Shown here: one piece after another, positions 1 through 8,540 of the stretch
Position numbering within the stretch: position 1 is the stretch's first letter
Layout: the number at the start of each line of letters is the position of its first letter
Assembly: GCA_900469955.1 (NCBI GenBank)
Contig: UBYX01000010.1
Coordinates: forward strand, 248,001 to 312,000
DNA from: Hyphomicrobiales bacterium
GTDB lineage: Bacteria > Pseudomonadota > Alphaproteobacteria > Rhizobiales > Rhizobiaceae
Reading direction: 5' to 3'
DNA: 64,000 bases
The notes under the pieces: generated by a model
What the model was told of the DNA's origin: nothing
Databases searched by the model: none
The model's input: the letters and a program-made list of their open reading frames with translations, nothing else
Translations under genes and position numbers: made by a program

Positions 1-297
1 AAAGAAATCGTCAGCATCCAGAATGGCAATCAGCGGGGCGGTCGCCATGGCGATGGCGTGATTGCGGGCAGCCGAAGGGCCGCGATTCCTGTCGAATGAG
101 ACCACCTTGAGCCGCCCGGTGCCGTCGTCCACGCCACGTGCTGCCTCGGCAGTGCCGTCGGTCGAGCCATCGTCCACCACCAGGACTTCGCTGACATGGG
201 CCTCGTCCAAGGCCGATCGGATGGCTATTCCGATAGTGTCTGCGGCATCTTTGGCCGCGATGATGACGCAGATCGTCTGGTGAGCAGTTCCGGCCAT
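1..297 (-). CDS. exoU: Family 2 glycosyltransferase, N-terminus (ExoU-like, partial)
   Basis: Only the first 99 codons are in the window; the gene runs off the left edge. The translation begins MAGTAHQTICVIIAAKDAAD and carries the GT2 (GT-A) nucleotide-sugar fold: the first beta strand, then VVDDGSTDGT, then RGPSAARNHAI and the LDADDFF (DXD-like) metal/UDP-sugar motif. Such enzymes add sugars to the lipid-linked succinoglycan repeat on the inner face of the cytoplasmic membrane. Position next to exoX and exoY matches exoU of Sinorhizobium/Agrobacterium exo clusters; ExoW or ExoO are alternatives because the C-terminus is missing. The ATG at 297 has GGAG six bases upstream; an in-frame ATG at 309 is less well served. 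Confidence 0.72.
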   Translation of the reverse strand, partial: MAGTAHQTICVIIAAKDAADTIGIAIRSALDEAHVSEVLVVDDGSTDGTAEAARGVDDGTGRLKVVSFDRNRGPSAARNHAIAMATAPLIAILDADDFF

Positions 298-382
298 AGC
301 GGTCTCCATGCTTCTCGGTCCCGGGAACTATGGACTTAGGAAAGTGGCCGCGATGTGGAAAGGGGGAGAAAAACCTGAGCCG

Positions 383-676
383 CTAGGTATCGCTGGCAGG
401 CACATTGGGAGCCGCATCGGCGCGCATTGTGTCCCGCCGGCTGATCTCCCTGGAGCTTTTCGAAGAGACTGCATCCGGAGACGCGGCCTCTTCACGGAAC
501 TTTTTTTCGCGATGCACCAGGTAAAGAACGCCTATGAAATAACCGGCCTGAAGAATGACGGCACAGATAAGTGTCTGTATAAACGCCGTATAAAACGAGT
601 CGGTCATAAAATAGGCCGACACCGCAAAAGCGATTAGTACCCCTGTCATGCTGACAAAGACGCGCGGTGCGTACAT
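383..676 (-). CDS. exoX: ExoX-like exopolysaccharide repressor (small membrane protein)
   Basis: A 97-residue protein with two hydrophobic segments (about residues 7-24 and 29-53) and a hydrophilic C-terminal tail. The start MYAPRVFVSM followed by the LICAVILQAGYF region is the pattern of the ExoX/SyrA-type exopolysaccharide repressors of rhizobia. Known ExoX proteins are inner-membrane post-translational inhibitors of ExoY, and the balance of exoX to exoY dosage sets succinoglycan output. A strong ribosome site (GGAGGAAGG) precedes the ATG. It is transcribed away from exoY, across a 727 bp shared upstream region. Confidence 0.82.
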   Translation of the reverse strand: MYAPRVFVSMTGVLIAFAVSAYFMTDSFYTAFIQTLICAVILQAGYFIGVLYLVHREKKFREEAASPDAVSSKSSREISRRDTMRADAAPNVPASDT

Positions 677-1010
677 AATCCTTCCTCCCGACCGTAAACT
701 TGCTTGGTTTGGCGGTCTTTCGGCTCCTCTCCCACTGCAACAACCATAAGAGCCTGCAAGGGAGGATTCAAGTTTTCCTTCGCCACTTATGCCGGACTGT
801 TAGTGAAACTTTCGTAAGGTTCCTCAGGTTCCTTTTAAATATCTCGTTTCTTTCTCTCTTCTATCCGGTGCCCGGGAGACCATTGCCACTCTTTTGCCAC
901 ATTTCCGCCGCGGTCGGAGGCGCTGGAACGTTTTTTCCGTTTCCACAGCTCAAGCGAACGGAGACTTGATCAACTTTTGTTACAAAGCTTAGCAAGGCTG
1001 GCTGTCGATT

Positions 1011-1041
1011 ATTGCAGCGCAACATTGTATTGCGGCGCAAC
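1011..1041. repeat. Tandem dyad repeat upstream of exoY (candidate operator)
   Basis: ATTGCAGCGCAAC at 1011-1023 and ATTGCGGCGCAAC at 1029-1041 are near-identical 13-mers spaced 18 bp start to start. Each contains its own inverted repeat, TTGC-N3-GCAA. Two self-symmetric sites in tandem look like adjacent binding sites for a dimeric regulator. About 365 bp separate them from the exoY start. Confidence 0.5.
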
Positions 1042-1051
1042 AGAGGTGGGC

Positions 1052-1091
1052 CTTTGGTCCTAACCGCAAGCTACTTTGGTCCCGGCCGCAA
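1052..1091. repeat. 18 bp direct repeat pair upstream of exoY
   Basis: CTTTGGTCCTAACCGCAA (1052-1069) and CTTTGGTCCCGGCCGCAA (1074-1091) match at 15 of 18 positions and are spaced 22 bp, about two helical turns, so both copies present the same DNA face. They lie just downstream of the tandem dyads. Confidence 0.5.
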
Positions 1092-1298
1092 AGAGCCGAC
1101 GGGAGTATAGCTAAAATGCAGGCGAGGCTACGCATGCTCTATAGATGAGGGGGCGTTAAGAATATTGGTTACCAAGCCATCTCTACGAGAGGCTTACAGT
1201 ACTTTTGCAGCTTTCGCCGGAGTGAATCACAATAGAAAGCCGCCGACCACGGGGAGGCCGAACGGGGAGAGCCGCCCATCCGACATGGTTGAACCAAA

Positions 1299-1318
1299 AA
1301 TTTGACTGGCATCAAATT
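1299..1318. promoter_or_regulatory. Palindrome AATTTGA-N6-TCAAATT before exoY
   Basis: Perfect seven-base arms around CTGGCA, centred about 95 bp upstream of the exoY ATG. The symmetry and location suit a regulator-binding site in the proximal exoY promoter. The regulator is unknown. Confidence 0.45.
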
Positions 1319-1403
1319 CCGAACACAGACTTATTATCACATTGCACGGAAATAAGCGCCGTAATGGCACCGACTATCGCAAAACCTAAATGGAGTTCAC
1401 TCT

Positions 1404-2084
1404 ATGAAGTCAGCGACACGTTCGGCAGGTTCGCCGTTTTCAACTTCTGACCAAGCCGGCAGGGTTCTGCCCACCGGCGGCTTGGCGAAGCGAAGCTTCG
1501 ATATAACAGCCGCCGCCCTCGCACTCCTCCTTTTCAGCCCCATTTTCATTATGATCGCGGCGCTGGTAAAGTTTTCCGACCATGGACCGGTCTTGTACGG
1601 ACATCGTCGGATCGGTCACAATGGCCGCACGTTCAAATGCCTGAAGTTCCGCACAATGGCCGTCAATGGCGATGAAGTTCTGCGGAATTACCTCCGAGAC
1701 AATCCGCAAGCTGCGGAAGAGTGGCGGGCGACCCGCAAACTCAAGAACGACCCGCGGGTGACAGTCGTGGGAACGGTGCTGCGTAAACTCAGCCTCGACG
1801 AACTACCCCAGCTCCTCAACATCCTGCGTGGAGAGATGAGCGTGGTCGGCCCCAGGCCGGTGGTGGACGAAGAGCTGAACCTCTATGACAGCTTTGCCGC
1901 CTTTTACCTTCGGACCCGCCCGGGCCTTACCGGCCTTTGGCAGATCAGCGGCCGTAACGACGTCTCCTACGAAAGCCGCATCGCTTTCGATACGCAGTAT
2001 GTTCAGAACTGGTCGCTTCTCGGCGATGTCTCGATCATTGTGAGAACTATCCCTGCCGTTTGCATGGCACGCGGCAGCTACTGA
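1404..2084 (+). CDS. exoY: Undecaprenyl-phosphate galactose phosphotransferase ExoY
   Basis: 226 residues, the usual ExoY length. Residues 29-50 form the single N-terminal membrane helix, and the remainder is the polyprenyl-phosphate sugar-1-phosphate transferase (WcaJ/PglC-like) domain, with KFRTM, the LRKLSLDELPQLLNIL block, MSVVGPRP and RPGLTGLWQISGR. It transfers galactose-1-phosphate from UDP-galactose to the lipid carrier, the first committed step of succinoglycan repeat assembly. GGAG lies eight bases before the ATG. It heads exoY-exoF-exoQ-exoZ. Confidence 0.93.
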   Translation: MKSATRSAGSPFSTSDQAGRVLPTGGLAKRSFDITAAALALLLFSPIFIMIAALVKFSDHGPVLYGHRRIGHNGRTFKCLKFRTMAVNGDEVLRNYLRDNPQAAEEWRATRKLKNDPRVTVVGTVLRKLSLDELPQLLNILRGEMSVVGPRPVVDEELNLYDSFAAFYLRTRPGLTGLWQISGRNDVSYESRIAFDTQYVQNWSLLGDVSIIVRTIPAVCMARGSY

Positions 2085-2190
2085 TCGTTCTTTCTCTTTC
2101 CACATGACCCCAACACCGGTCACCTGACCGATCGGGGAATGATGGACCCGGAGCGTGGAAGCAATTCCACGCCACTTGAGGAAAAAATCC

Positions 2191-3444
2191 ATGCAGATAC
2201 GAACCGCCTCCGCGAGGAGCCTGCGTGTTTTATGCTTTCTGGCCGGCGCACTTCTTGCGCTGACCAGCAGCGCCCTGGCTAGCGACAACAGCTATCGTCT
2301 CGGCGTGATGGACAAGCTGCGCATCCGCGTTGCGGAATGGCAGCCGGCCGATGGTACCGTACGCAACTGGGATGCAGTCAGCGGCGATTATACGATCGGC
2401 CCCACAGGCTCGCTCTCCCTACCCTTCGTCGGCGACCTCCCCGCCGCCGGGAAGACGACCGGGGAAGTGGCGAAAACCATCGGCGAAGAACTGCGCAGCA
2501 AGTTCGCGCTGCGCAACCTTCCCTCCGCTTCGGTTGAGATCGCCCAGTTCCGTCCGGTCTTTGTCACCGGTGATGTGAATACGCCCGGTGAATACCCCTA
2601 TGCGCCCAATCTTACCGTGTTGAAGGCTGTCAGCCTTTCCGGCGGACTTCGGCGTTCCGATGCCGGCCAGCGTTTTGCGCGAGACTTCATCGATGCCCGC
2701 GGCGACGCTGCGGTCTACGATTCCTCGCGTGGCAGGCTGCTCGCCCGCCGTGCCCGGCTGCAGGCGGAAATCGCCCGCGCACCGGAAATCAAGATGCCTC
2801 CGGAGCTGGAAAAGGTTCCCAACGCGCCCCAGCTGATCGCCAGCGAAGCTGCGCTCATGAAATCGCGGCGGGACCGCTATGAGCTTCAGCTGAAGGCCCT
2901 GGCGGACCTTCGCGGCCTTCTCGAAACCGAGGTACAGTCGCTCAACCGGAAAGCCGAAACCCAGAAACGTCAGCTACAGCTTGTCAGCGAAGATCGAGAC
3001 AAGATGGCTCGTCTGACGGAACAGGGACTGGCGACATCGAGCCGGCGTCTGACCTCCGAAGAACGAGCGGCAGACCTCGAATCGAACATGCTCGATACGG
3101 ATACCGCTGCACTGCGCGCCAAGCAGGACATCAACAAGGCCAACCAGGACGAAGTCAATCTGCGCAACGACTGGGAAGCGCAGCGCGGCAAGGAACTGCA
3201 GGACACCGAGGCCGAACTCGAAAAGCTCGGATTGCAGCTCACCACCAGCCGCGAAATGATGGCCGAAGCACTGGCGCAATCGGCGGAAGCTCTGAAATTC
3301 GACCCCTCCGGCCAGGCCGCCACGATCAAATATCTCGTGGTGAGAGACGACGGCCAGGGACCAAAGGAGATGACCGTCGGCGAAAACGACAAGCTTCTGC
3401 CCGGCGACGTCATCAAGGTCAGCTCAGAACTCCTGATGCAGTGA
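2191..3444 (+). CDS. exoF: ExoF outer-membrane polysaccharide export protein
   Basis: 417 residues from the ATG at 2191, chosen because GAGGAA lies just before it and the protein then opens with a signal peptide ending near SSALA-SDN. An open frame extends upstream to 2155 but lacks these features. Residues 30-130 hold a Poly_export (Wza-type) domain (YRLGVMDKLRIRVAEW, GPTGSLSLPFVGDLPAAGKT) and a SLBB-like segment (FVTGDVNTPGEYPY). Residues about 190-370 are a long Glu/Arg/Leu-rich coiled coil. ExoF acts in periplasmic/outer-membrane export of succinoglycan and is needed for the first galactose step in Sinorhizobium. It is followed by exoQ after 7 bp. Confidence 0.9.
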   Translation: MQIRTASARSLRVLCFLAGALLALTSSALASDNSYRLGVMDKLRIRVAEWQPADGTVRNWDAVSGDYTIGPTGSLSLPFVGDLPAAGKTTGEVAKTIGEELRSKFALRNLPSASVEIAQFRPVFVTGDVNTPGEYPYAPNLTVLKAVSLSGGLRRSDAGQRFARDFIDARGDAAVYDSSRGRLLARRARLQAEIARAPEIKMPPELEKVPNAPQLIASEAALMKSRRDRYELQLKALADLRGLLETEVQSLNRKAETQKRQLQLVSEDRDKMARLTEQGLATSSRRLTSEERAADLESNMLDTDTAALRAKQDINKANQDEVNLRNDWEAQRGKELQDTEAELEKLGLQLTTSREMMAEALAQSAEALKFDPSGQAATIKYLVVRDDGQGPKEMTVGENDKLLPGDVIKVSSELLMQ

Positions 3445-3451
3445 GGACGGC

Positions 3452-4780
3452 ATGAGGATCGCCAAATCTGCACTGATTGATTCGGATCGCAACGAGATCT
3501 ATGGCATCGCGGCTGTCGCGCTGTCATTTTTCGTCTTTGCCTATTCGAGCCGGTTCGGACAGATTTCGATCCTTGCGTATTACGGCGCCTGGTTCCTGCT
3601 GGTTCTCGTCGACTATCGGCGAGTGCTCGGCAACTACCTGAAATACATATGGATCTTCAGCTTCGCGCTGTTCTGTTTCCTCTCCGCCTTCTGGTCGCCC
3701 GCCTTCGGCGTATCGTTGCGTACGTCCATCCAGTATCTCACGCACATCATCTGCGCGCTGATCGCCGTGAGGACGATCAGCGCGCAGACCCTCACTCGCG
3801 GCGCGATCGTCGGCACCGCGGTCGTGCTGATATATTCGCTGCTTTTCGGCACATATCTCTACGATGCCATCGACGGCGGCTACAGTTTCGTCGGCGCCTT
3901 CTCCTCCAAGAACCAGCTCGGTTTTTATGCCTCGCTTGGCGCCTTCTTTTCCTGTGCCGCAATCCTGGTCTTCCGGGCGCGATCTGTCTGGCTCGTCGGC
4001 GCAGCTCTAAGCGGTCTGATTTCGGCCTATTCGCTCGCGGCATCGAAATCGGCGACCTCCGTCATCACCACGATGGGGGTTATCGCCCTTTGTCTGGGAA
4101 TGCAGGCGATCATGTCCTTGTCGCCCCGGACCCGGCGGATCTTCTTTGCCGCCTCTCTGGTTCTGGTCGCAATCGCGGCTGTCGGCGCCCTGCAGTTCGG
4201 CGCTCTGGATGCGATCCTCTCGGTCTTCGGCAAGGATTCGACCCTGACAGGCCGGACCTATCTATGGCAGCAGGGAATCGAGGCCGCCCGGCAGCACCCG
4301 CTGTTCGGAATGGGCTATCAGGGATATTGGGTCATCGGTTTTTCGGAGGCGGAAAGGCTCTGGCAGGATTTCTTCATCGCTTCCCGCAGCGGCTTCCATT
4401 TCCACAACACCTACATCGAAACCATGGTGGAAACGGGATTGGTCGGGACACTGCTCCTCACCTTCATTCTGCTGACCACCCTTATCGGTCATCTGCGGCG
4501 TCTGCTTACGGTGGCTCGGAACCCGGAATCCCTGCTGCTTTTCAGCATTGCCGGCCTGTTGCTCATCCGGTCCTTCGTCGAGATCGACATCATGCATCCC
4601 TATCATGTCGGCTCGTTCCTGCTCTATTTCGCCACCGGCAAACTGGCGGTCAGGCAGGTCCAGGCAAACCGGCATTATCTCAACCGTTTCGCTGCCGGCA
4701 CAGGCAGCCCGCAGGGCGCCGGAGCGCCCGCATCCTTCGGACACGCAAACAGCTTGGATCTGCGGCATCGGCGCTCCTGA
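3452..4780 (+). CDS. exoQ: ExoQ polymerase (O-antigen ligase/Wzy-like membrane protein)
   Basis: 442 residues with about ten to twelve membrane helices and a large periplasmic loop containing GKDSTLTGRTYLWQQG and HPLFGMGYQGYW, then HFHNTYIETMVETGLVG. These are hallmarks of the Wzy_C / O-antigen ligase superfamily. ExoQ polymerises octasaccharide repeats into high-molecular-weight succinoglycan. GAGGA precedes the ATG; the gap from exoF is 7 bp, so translation is probably coupled. The C-terminal 40 residues are hydrophilic. Confidence 0.9.
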   Translation: MRIAKSALIDSDRNEIYGIAAVALSFFVFAYSSRFGQISILAYYGAWFLLVLVDYRRVLGNYLKYIWIFSFALFCFLSAFWSPAFGVSLRTSIQYLTHIICALIAVRTISAQTLTRGAIVGTAVVLIYSLLFGTYLYDAIDGGYSFVGAFSSKNQLGFYASLGAFFSCAAILVFRARSVWLVGAALSGLISAYSLAASKSATSVITTMGVIALCLGMQAIMSLSPRTRRIFFAASLVLVAIAAVGALQFGALDAILSVFGKDSTLTGRTYLWQQGIEAARQHPLFGMGYQGYWVIGFSEAERLWQDFFIASRSGFHFHNTYIETMVETGLVGTLLLTFILLTTLIGHLRRLLTVARNPESLLLFSIAGLLLIRSFVEIDIMHPYHVGSFLLYFATGKLAVRQVQANRHYLNRFAAGTGSPQGAGAPASFGHANSLDLRHRRS

Positions 4781-4859
4781 TGGGCCTAAAGCCCATCCCG
4801 CGAGCCTCTCCCCGCTTCTCTTTGCCCTTTGACGTGCCATTATAGAGGCTCCGACCCAG

Positions 4860-5873
4860 ATGCAGACGCTATACTCCATCCAGTATCTGAGAGCATTCGC
4901 TGCCCTGGCGGTCGTGGTCTTCCACGCCGGCGAGCGGGCGGGTCTGCCCTTCACGATCGGTGCCGCAGGCGTCGACGTGTTCTTCATGGTAAGCGGCTTC
5001 ATCATGATGGCTATCAGCGATAGCCGACCAGTTAGGCCCGGCGACTTCCTCCGCAACCGTCTTCTGCGCATCGCGCCGGCCTACTGGGCCGCTACTCTGG
5101 TCATGGTGATCGGCGCGGTCGCCGGCGTCTTTCCGAACCTGCAGCTCGACCTCGCCCACACGCTGGGGTCGTTTTTCTTCATTCCGGTCGCTTCGCCGAG
5201 CAGCGGAAGCCTGTGGCCGGTCTTGGTGCAGGGCTGGACGCTGAATTATGAGATCTTCTTCTATGCCCTCTTCGCTCTTATCCTGTTCCTCAGGCCCGCA
5301 TCGCGGCTCCTGGCTCTGGCGCTCATCTTCGGCGTCTTCGTGATAGTCGGCGCATTGCTGCAGCCAAAGAACCCGATCCTGGCCTTCTACACCGCACCTC
5401 TCATCCTGGAATTTGTCGCAGGCGCAGCGCTGGCGAAATTATGGGCCGCACGACTCCTGCCGTCGCCAATGGTCGGCCTTGCGCTCGTCGCTGCATCGAT
5501 CGCGGGATTCGCGACGATCCATCTGCTGAAGCTGGAGTTCGACGCCTTGACGTGCGGCCCGCTGGCAGTCCTTCTCGTGCTCGGAGCGCTGGCTGTGGAG
5601 GCGAACGCCCATCTGCGTAAACTTCCCTTCCTCGCCTATCTGGGCGACAGCTCCTATTCCATCTACCTCTGGCATACCTTCACGATCTCCGTCGTCGTAA
5701 AGATCGGCTTCATGCTTGCTCTTCCCGCCGCGGCCATCCTTTTGGTCGCCGTCGTCTTGGGCACGGCATCGGGCATCGCCGCCTATGAATGCCTGGAAAA
5801 GCCGATCCAATCGCTGCTGAAGGGAAAGAGGCCTTCCCTTAGGCGTTTGCCGATACGCGGGCCGGCCCAATAA
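4860..5873 (+). CDS. exoZ: ExoZ succinoglycan O-acetyltransferase (acyltransferase 3)
   Basis: 337 residues, about ten membrane helices, acyltransferase-3 family. QYLRAFAALAVVVFHAGERAG carries the conserved RxxA and the active-site His of the family; VDVFFMVSGFIMM and RLLRIAPAYW follow, with the C-terminal SIYLWH motif. ExoZ acetylates the third sugar of the succinoglycan repeat. It starts 79 bp after exoQ. Its stop codon abuts the stop of the convergent GMC gene with no spacer, so in this genome the exo operon ends here rather than continuing into exoB. Confidence 0.9.
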   Translation: MQTLYSIQYLRAFAALAVVVFHAGERAGLPFTIGAAGVDVFFMVSGFIMMAISDSRPVRPGDFLRNRLLRIAPAYWAATLVMVIGAVAGVFPNLQLDLAHTLGSFFFIPVASPSSGSLWPVLVQGWTLNYEIFFYALFALILFLRPASRLLALALIFGVFVIVGALLQPKNPILAFYTAPLILEFVAGAALAKLWAARLLPSPMVGLALVAASIAGFATIHLLKLEFDALTCGPLAVLLVLGALAVEANAHLRKLPFLAYLGDSSYSIYLWHTFTISVVVKIGFMLALPAAAILLVAVVLGTASGIAAYECLEKPIQSLLKGKRPSLRRLPIRGPAQ

Positions 5874-7502
5874 TCAGTCGTTGGAGGCCGGTGCGCTCTC
5901 ATCCTTCAGATGCTCCGCAAGGCGGAGGGCGAGCGCCACGGCCGGCAGCGTGGGATTTGCATGCCCGCCGGTCGGGAAGAGGCAACTACCGGCGAGGTAA
6001 AGATTAGCTGTCCCGTGGACACTGCAATCGGCATTCGTGACACCTTCGGCCGGCGTTGCCGCCATCCGGGTGAGGCCGATCTGGTGGTAGCCGTCAAAGG
6101 CCTGGTTCAACACCGCTTGCCGCCGCTCTTCCGGATCGTGCAGATATTCCAACCGGCCAAGTCCATTGCGCCGCAGCCAACCGTCCAGAATTTCGTGAGA
6201 CCTCAGCACAGATGAGAGGTCCTGATCGATCACCCTGTAATCGACCGCCAACGCATCGCTCGGCGCCTGTCCATGGTTCGCTTTGAGGAACACGCGGCTT
6301 TCCGGATTGGGCACCTGCTCGGCGTGGTAGCGGAGGAGATAGCGGCCTTTCGGATTGATCAAGGTACGCCATCGGCTGCGCCGCCGCTGGCGCATGCTCT
6401 GAAGCACGCCGAACAGATCGATCAAGCAGCGCCGATCGGCGAAGATATTCCTCCAGTGCTGACTGCGGTCGATGTTCTGCGCTCCTCTCGACGTCGGAGC
6501 GAGCCCATTCGAAAGACGGCGATAGAGCCCCAGTGTCTTCAGGAAGAGATAGACGAGCGACAGTGCGCCAGATCCGTGGATCGGATCTGCGATCGAGACG
6601 GCGTCCAGCCAAAAGACGCAGTTGAGAAGCCGCTCCTCCAACTGCACGGTCGCGGAGACCTGAAACCGCCTGCGAAAGATATGGCCCTGGTCGTCGCGCT
6701 GGAAGGCGAACCGTCTTGCCATCTCCGGCTTTTCGAACTGCAGCAGCGCGATATAGCCCGTCAGGTGCCCTTGATAGAAGCGTCCGACGGGTCCGTCATT
6801 TCCACCGCAAAACTCCGGCCGGTCCCTTTGCAGCGAGAGAAGCAGACGGGCATTTTCCAACCCGCCGCCCGCCAGAACGAAATTCCTGGCTGCAACCCGA
6901 ATTTCCTCGCCGTCTCGATGAACCGTAATGCACTCGACCTGCCCGCCCGCGGCATCGAGTCGAATGCCGGTGGCCCGACCATTCAGCAGCCGTATTCGCC
7001 GGGAGCCCTGCAGTCGCTGAGCACTTTCAGCTCCCAGATCTGGCTGCCGGCTCCAGCGCTCGATCGCATCGGTGGAGATCGATGGATCGGGAATGCAGAG
7101 CTTCTCGAGAGCCGGTTGAGTCGAACTGCAATTCAGAAAAGACAAGGCTTCCGGATAATAGCGGCGCAAGGATTCGTGCGGCATGGGCCAACCGGAAAAG
7201 GGCACATGGCTGCGCTCTTCGAAATCCAGGTCGTCGAAGGCGACGCAACGGCCGCCCCAGAGCGCCGATGCGCCGCCGATTCCCGGCCGCGACATCGCAA
7301 GGGAAGGCGCGTGATGAGCATTCTGGAATTCGATATTGCCTGCATTGGCACCAAACGCAGAGCCGTCGGCTCCCATTTCCAGAAGAGTAACGTCAAGTCC
7401 CAGCTTTTCCAGCTTGAAAGCCAACGCAAGTCCCACAGGGCCGGCGCCGACGATACATATGTCCGCCGCCTCTGATTCCGTGTCCCGGTCCGCCGCTGCC
7501 AT
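5874..7502 (-). CDS. GMC-family FAD oxidoreductase
   Basis: 542 residues. Residues 14-42 hold the FAD-binding Rossmann motif (DICIVGAGPVGLALAFKLEK, then an acidic residue ending the second strand). GIGGASALWGGRC is the GMC flavin-contact loop, and the C-terminus carries HQIGLTRMA, then AGSCLFPTGGHANPT, the GMC_oxred_C motif with the active-site His and Asn. No signal peptide or haem-c motif is visible. The family oxidises sugars, alcohols or polyols; the substrate is unknown. It is convergent with exoZ and lies downstream of the AraC gene on the same strand, 129 bp away, so it could belong to either the sugar-uptake unit or stand alone. AAGG precedes the ATG. Confidence 0.8.
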   Translation of the reverse strand: MAAADRDTESEAADICIVGAGPVGLALAFKLEKLGLDVTLLEMGADGSAFGANAGNIEFQNAHHAPSLAMSRPGIGGASALWGGRCVAFDDLDFEERSHVPFSGWPMPHESLRRYYPEALSFLNCSSTQPALEKLCIPDPSISTDAIERWSRQPDLGAESAQRLQGSRRIRLLNGRATGIRLDAAGGQVECITVHRDGEEIRVAARNFVLAGGGLENARLLLSLQRDRPEFCGGNDGPVGRFYQGHLTGYIALLQFEKPEMARRFAFQRDDQGHIFRRRFQVSATVQLEERLLNCVFWLDAVSIADPIHGSGALSLVYLFLKTLGLYRRLSNGLAPTSRGAQNIDRSQHWRNIFADRRCLIDLFGVLQSMRQRRRSRWRTLINPKGRYLLRYHAEQVPNPESRVFLKANHGQAPSDALAVDYRVIDQDLSSVLRSHEILDGWLRRNGLGRLEYLHDPEERRQAVLNQAFDGYHQIGLTRMAATPAEGVTNADCSVHGTANLYLAGSCLFPTGGHANPTLPAVALALRLAEHLKDESAPASND

Positions 7503-7631
7503 GGCCGCCTTTCAGCAAAAGCCCACTCTCAGCAGATAACGCGAATCCGTGGGATGGAACAGCTCCATTGAGCGAAGTCGGAGGTTCTTTTTGCTCTGTC
7601 ACACGATGTCTGCCGCCCACTTTCGAGAGTC

Positions 7632-8540
7632 TCACCGCGTCAGCGGGTAGAGGAGCTGTCCGTCTTCCTCTCCACGTGGAAACGCCCCCTCGCGGCTTCT
7701 CCTCTCCGATTGCTGATAGCCCAAAGGACTGATGCCGATGTAGCGCTTGAACATTCGGGAGAAGTAGTAGGCGTCCGAGTAACCGGAAAGCTCCGCCGCC
7801 CGCTTCACGCTGCAGCCGCCAGCCATCAGCCCCATGGCCCGCTCCATGCGCTTGAACTCCTGATATTTGTCCGGTGTCCAGCCAACCCGCTTGCGGAATT
7901 CACGCTTGAAATAGTCACTGTTGTACGGCACCGCGCCGACTGCCCGTTCCACGATCTCGTCATTCAGGGGATCGGCCGCGATCTGGCTGGCGGCAACCAT
8001 CACGGAAAACGAAAGGGCGTCGGGATTGTTGACGTTGCCGACCGACTGCTCCCGCCAGCCGATATGGGCCTGCTCGATGAACTCGATCAGCAGGAACATG
8101 AAGAGATGGTGCTGCAGAAGGGTCGTGGAATAGGACGGCGCATTGTCGTGGTAGTAGCGGGTCAGCGGCTGCATCATGTCCCAGCGGGAAAACGTCACCG
8201 CTTTTCTGAGGTTCATCTGCGAAATCATGTCGAGGCGCCCGAAGAGGTCCAGGGTGAAATGCTGGGCAATCCCGGTGTAGAGCTCCCGTGATGTAGAGTA
8301 ACCGACGAAGCGCGTACCGGCCGGCAGCAGCATGGCTCTCCCCGGTTCCACATCGACCGTCTCGCCCTCGACCTCGTATTGCGCCGAACCCGTCAGGCAG
8401 ATGATGAGATCATGCACGCTGTTCGACTTGTCGACTTTCCAACTGTGCGTGTGCTGCATCTTTATGGTCGAACGCGTCAGCGTCAGGGCGAGCGCGCCCA
8501 TGGGAATTCCAGCCAGAACACTACCTTCAATTTTGTCCAT
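7632..8540 (-). CDS. AraC-family transcriptional regulator
   Basis: 302 residues. The N-terminal 140 residues are a cupin-type ligand-binding domain (LTGSAQYEVEGETVDVEPGRAMLLPAG stretch), and the last 100 residues are a double helix-turn-helix AraC domain ending in SGYSDAYYFSRMFKRYIGISPLGYQ. It is divergent from the ABC importer / GH28 / GH105 operon, the normal arrangement for a substrate-sensing activator. The likely inducer is a pectin-derived sugar, inferred from the neighbours. Confidence 0.85.
   Translation of the reverse strand: MDKIEGSVLAGIPMGALALTLTRSTIKMQHTHSWKVDKSNSVHDLIICLTGSAQYEVEGETVDVEPGRAMLLPAGTRFVGYSTSRELYTGIAQHFTLDLFGRLDMISQMNLRKAVTFSRWDMMQPLTRYYHDNAPSYSTTLLQHHLFMFLLIEFIEQAHIGWREQSVGNVNNPDALSFSVMVAASQIAADPLNDEIVERAVGAVPYNSDYFKREFRKRVGWTPDKYQEFKRMERAMGLMAGGCSVKRAAELSGYSDAYYFSRMFKRYIGISPLGYQQSERRSREGAFPRGEEDGQLLYPLTR

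Larger units (their letters stand above)
677..1403. promoter_or_regulatory. exoX/exoY divergent regulatory region
   Basis: 727 bp with no convincing gene, clearly AT-richer than its neighbours. It must hold the promoters of exoX (leftward) and exoY (rightward). Structured elements are two tandem dyads at 1011-1041, an 18 bp direct repeat at 1052-1069/1074-1091, and a 7+6+7 palindrome at 1299-1318, listed separately. A long exoY leader is known in Sinorhizobium, where MucR and other regulators act on it; no specific regulator can be assigned from this sequence alone. Confidence 0.6.

Noticed and set aside
966..973. TTGATCAA upstream of exoY as an Fnr/FixK box
   Set aside because: The Fnr/FixK consensus needs four bases between TTGAT and ATCAA; here the halves are fused with no spacer.
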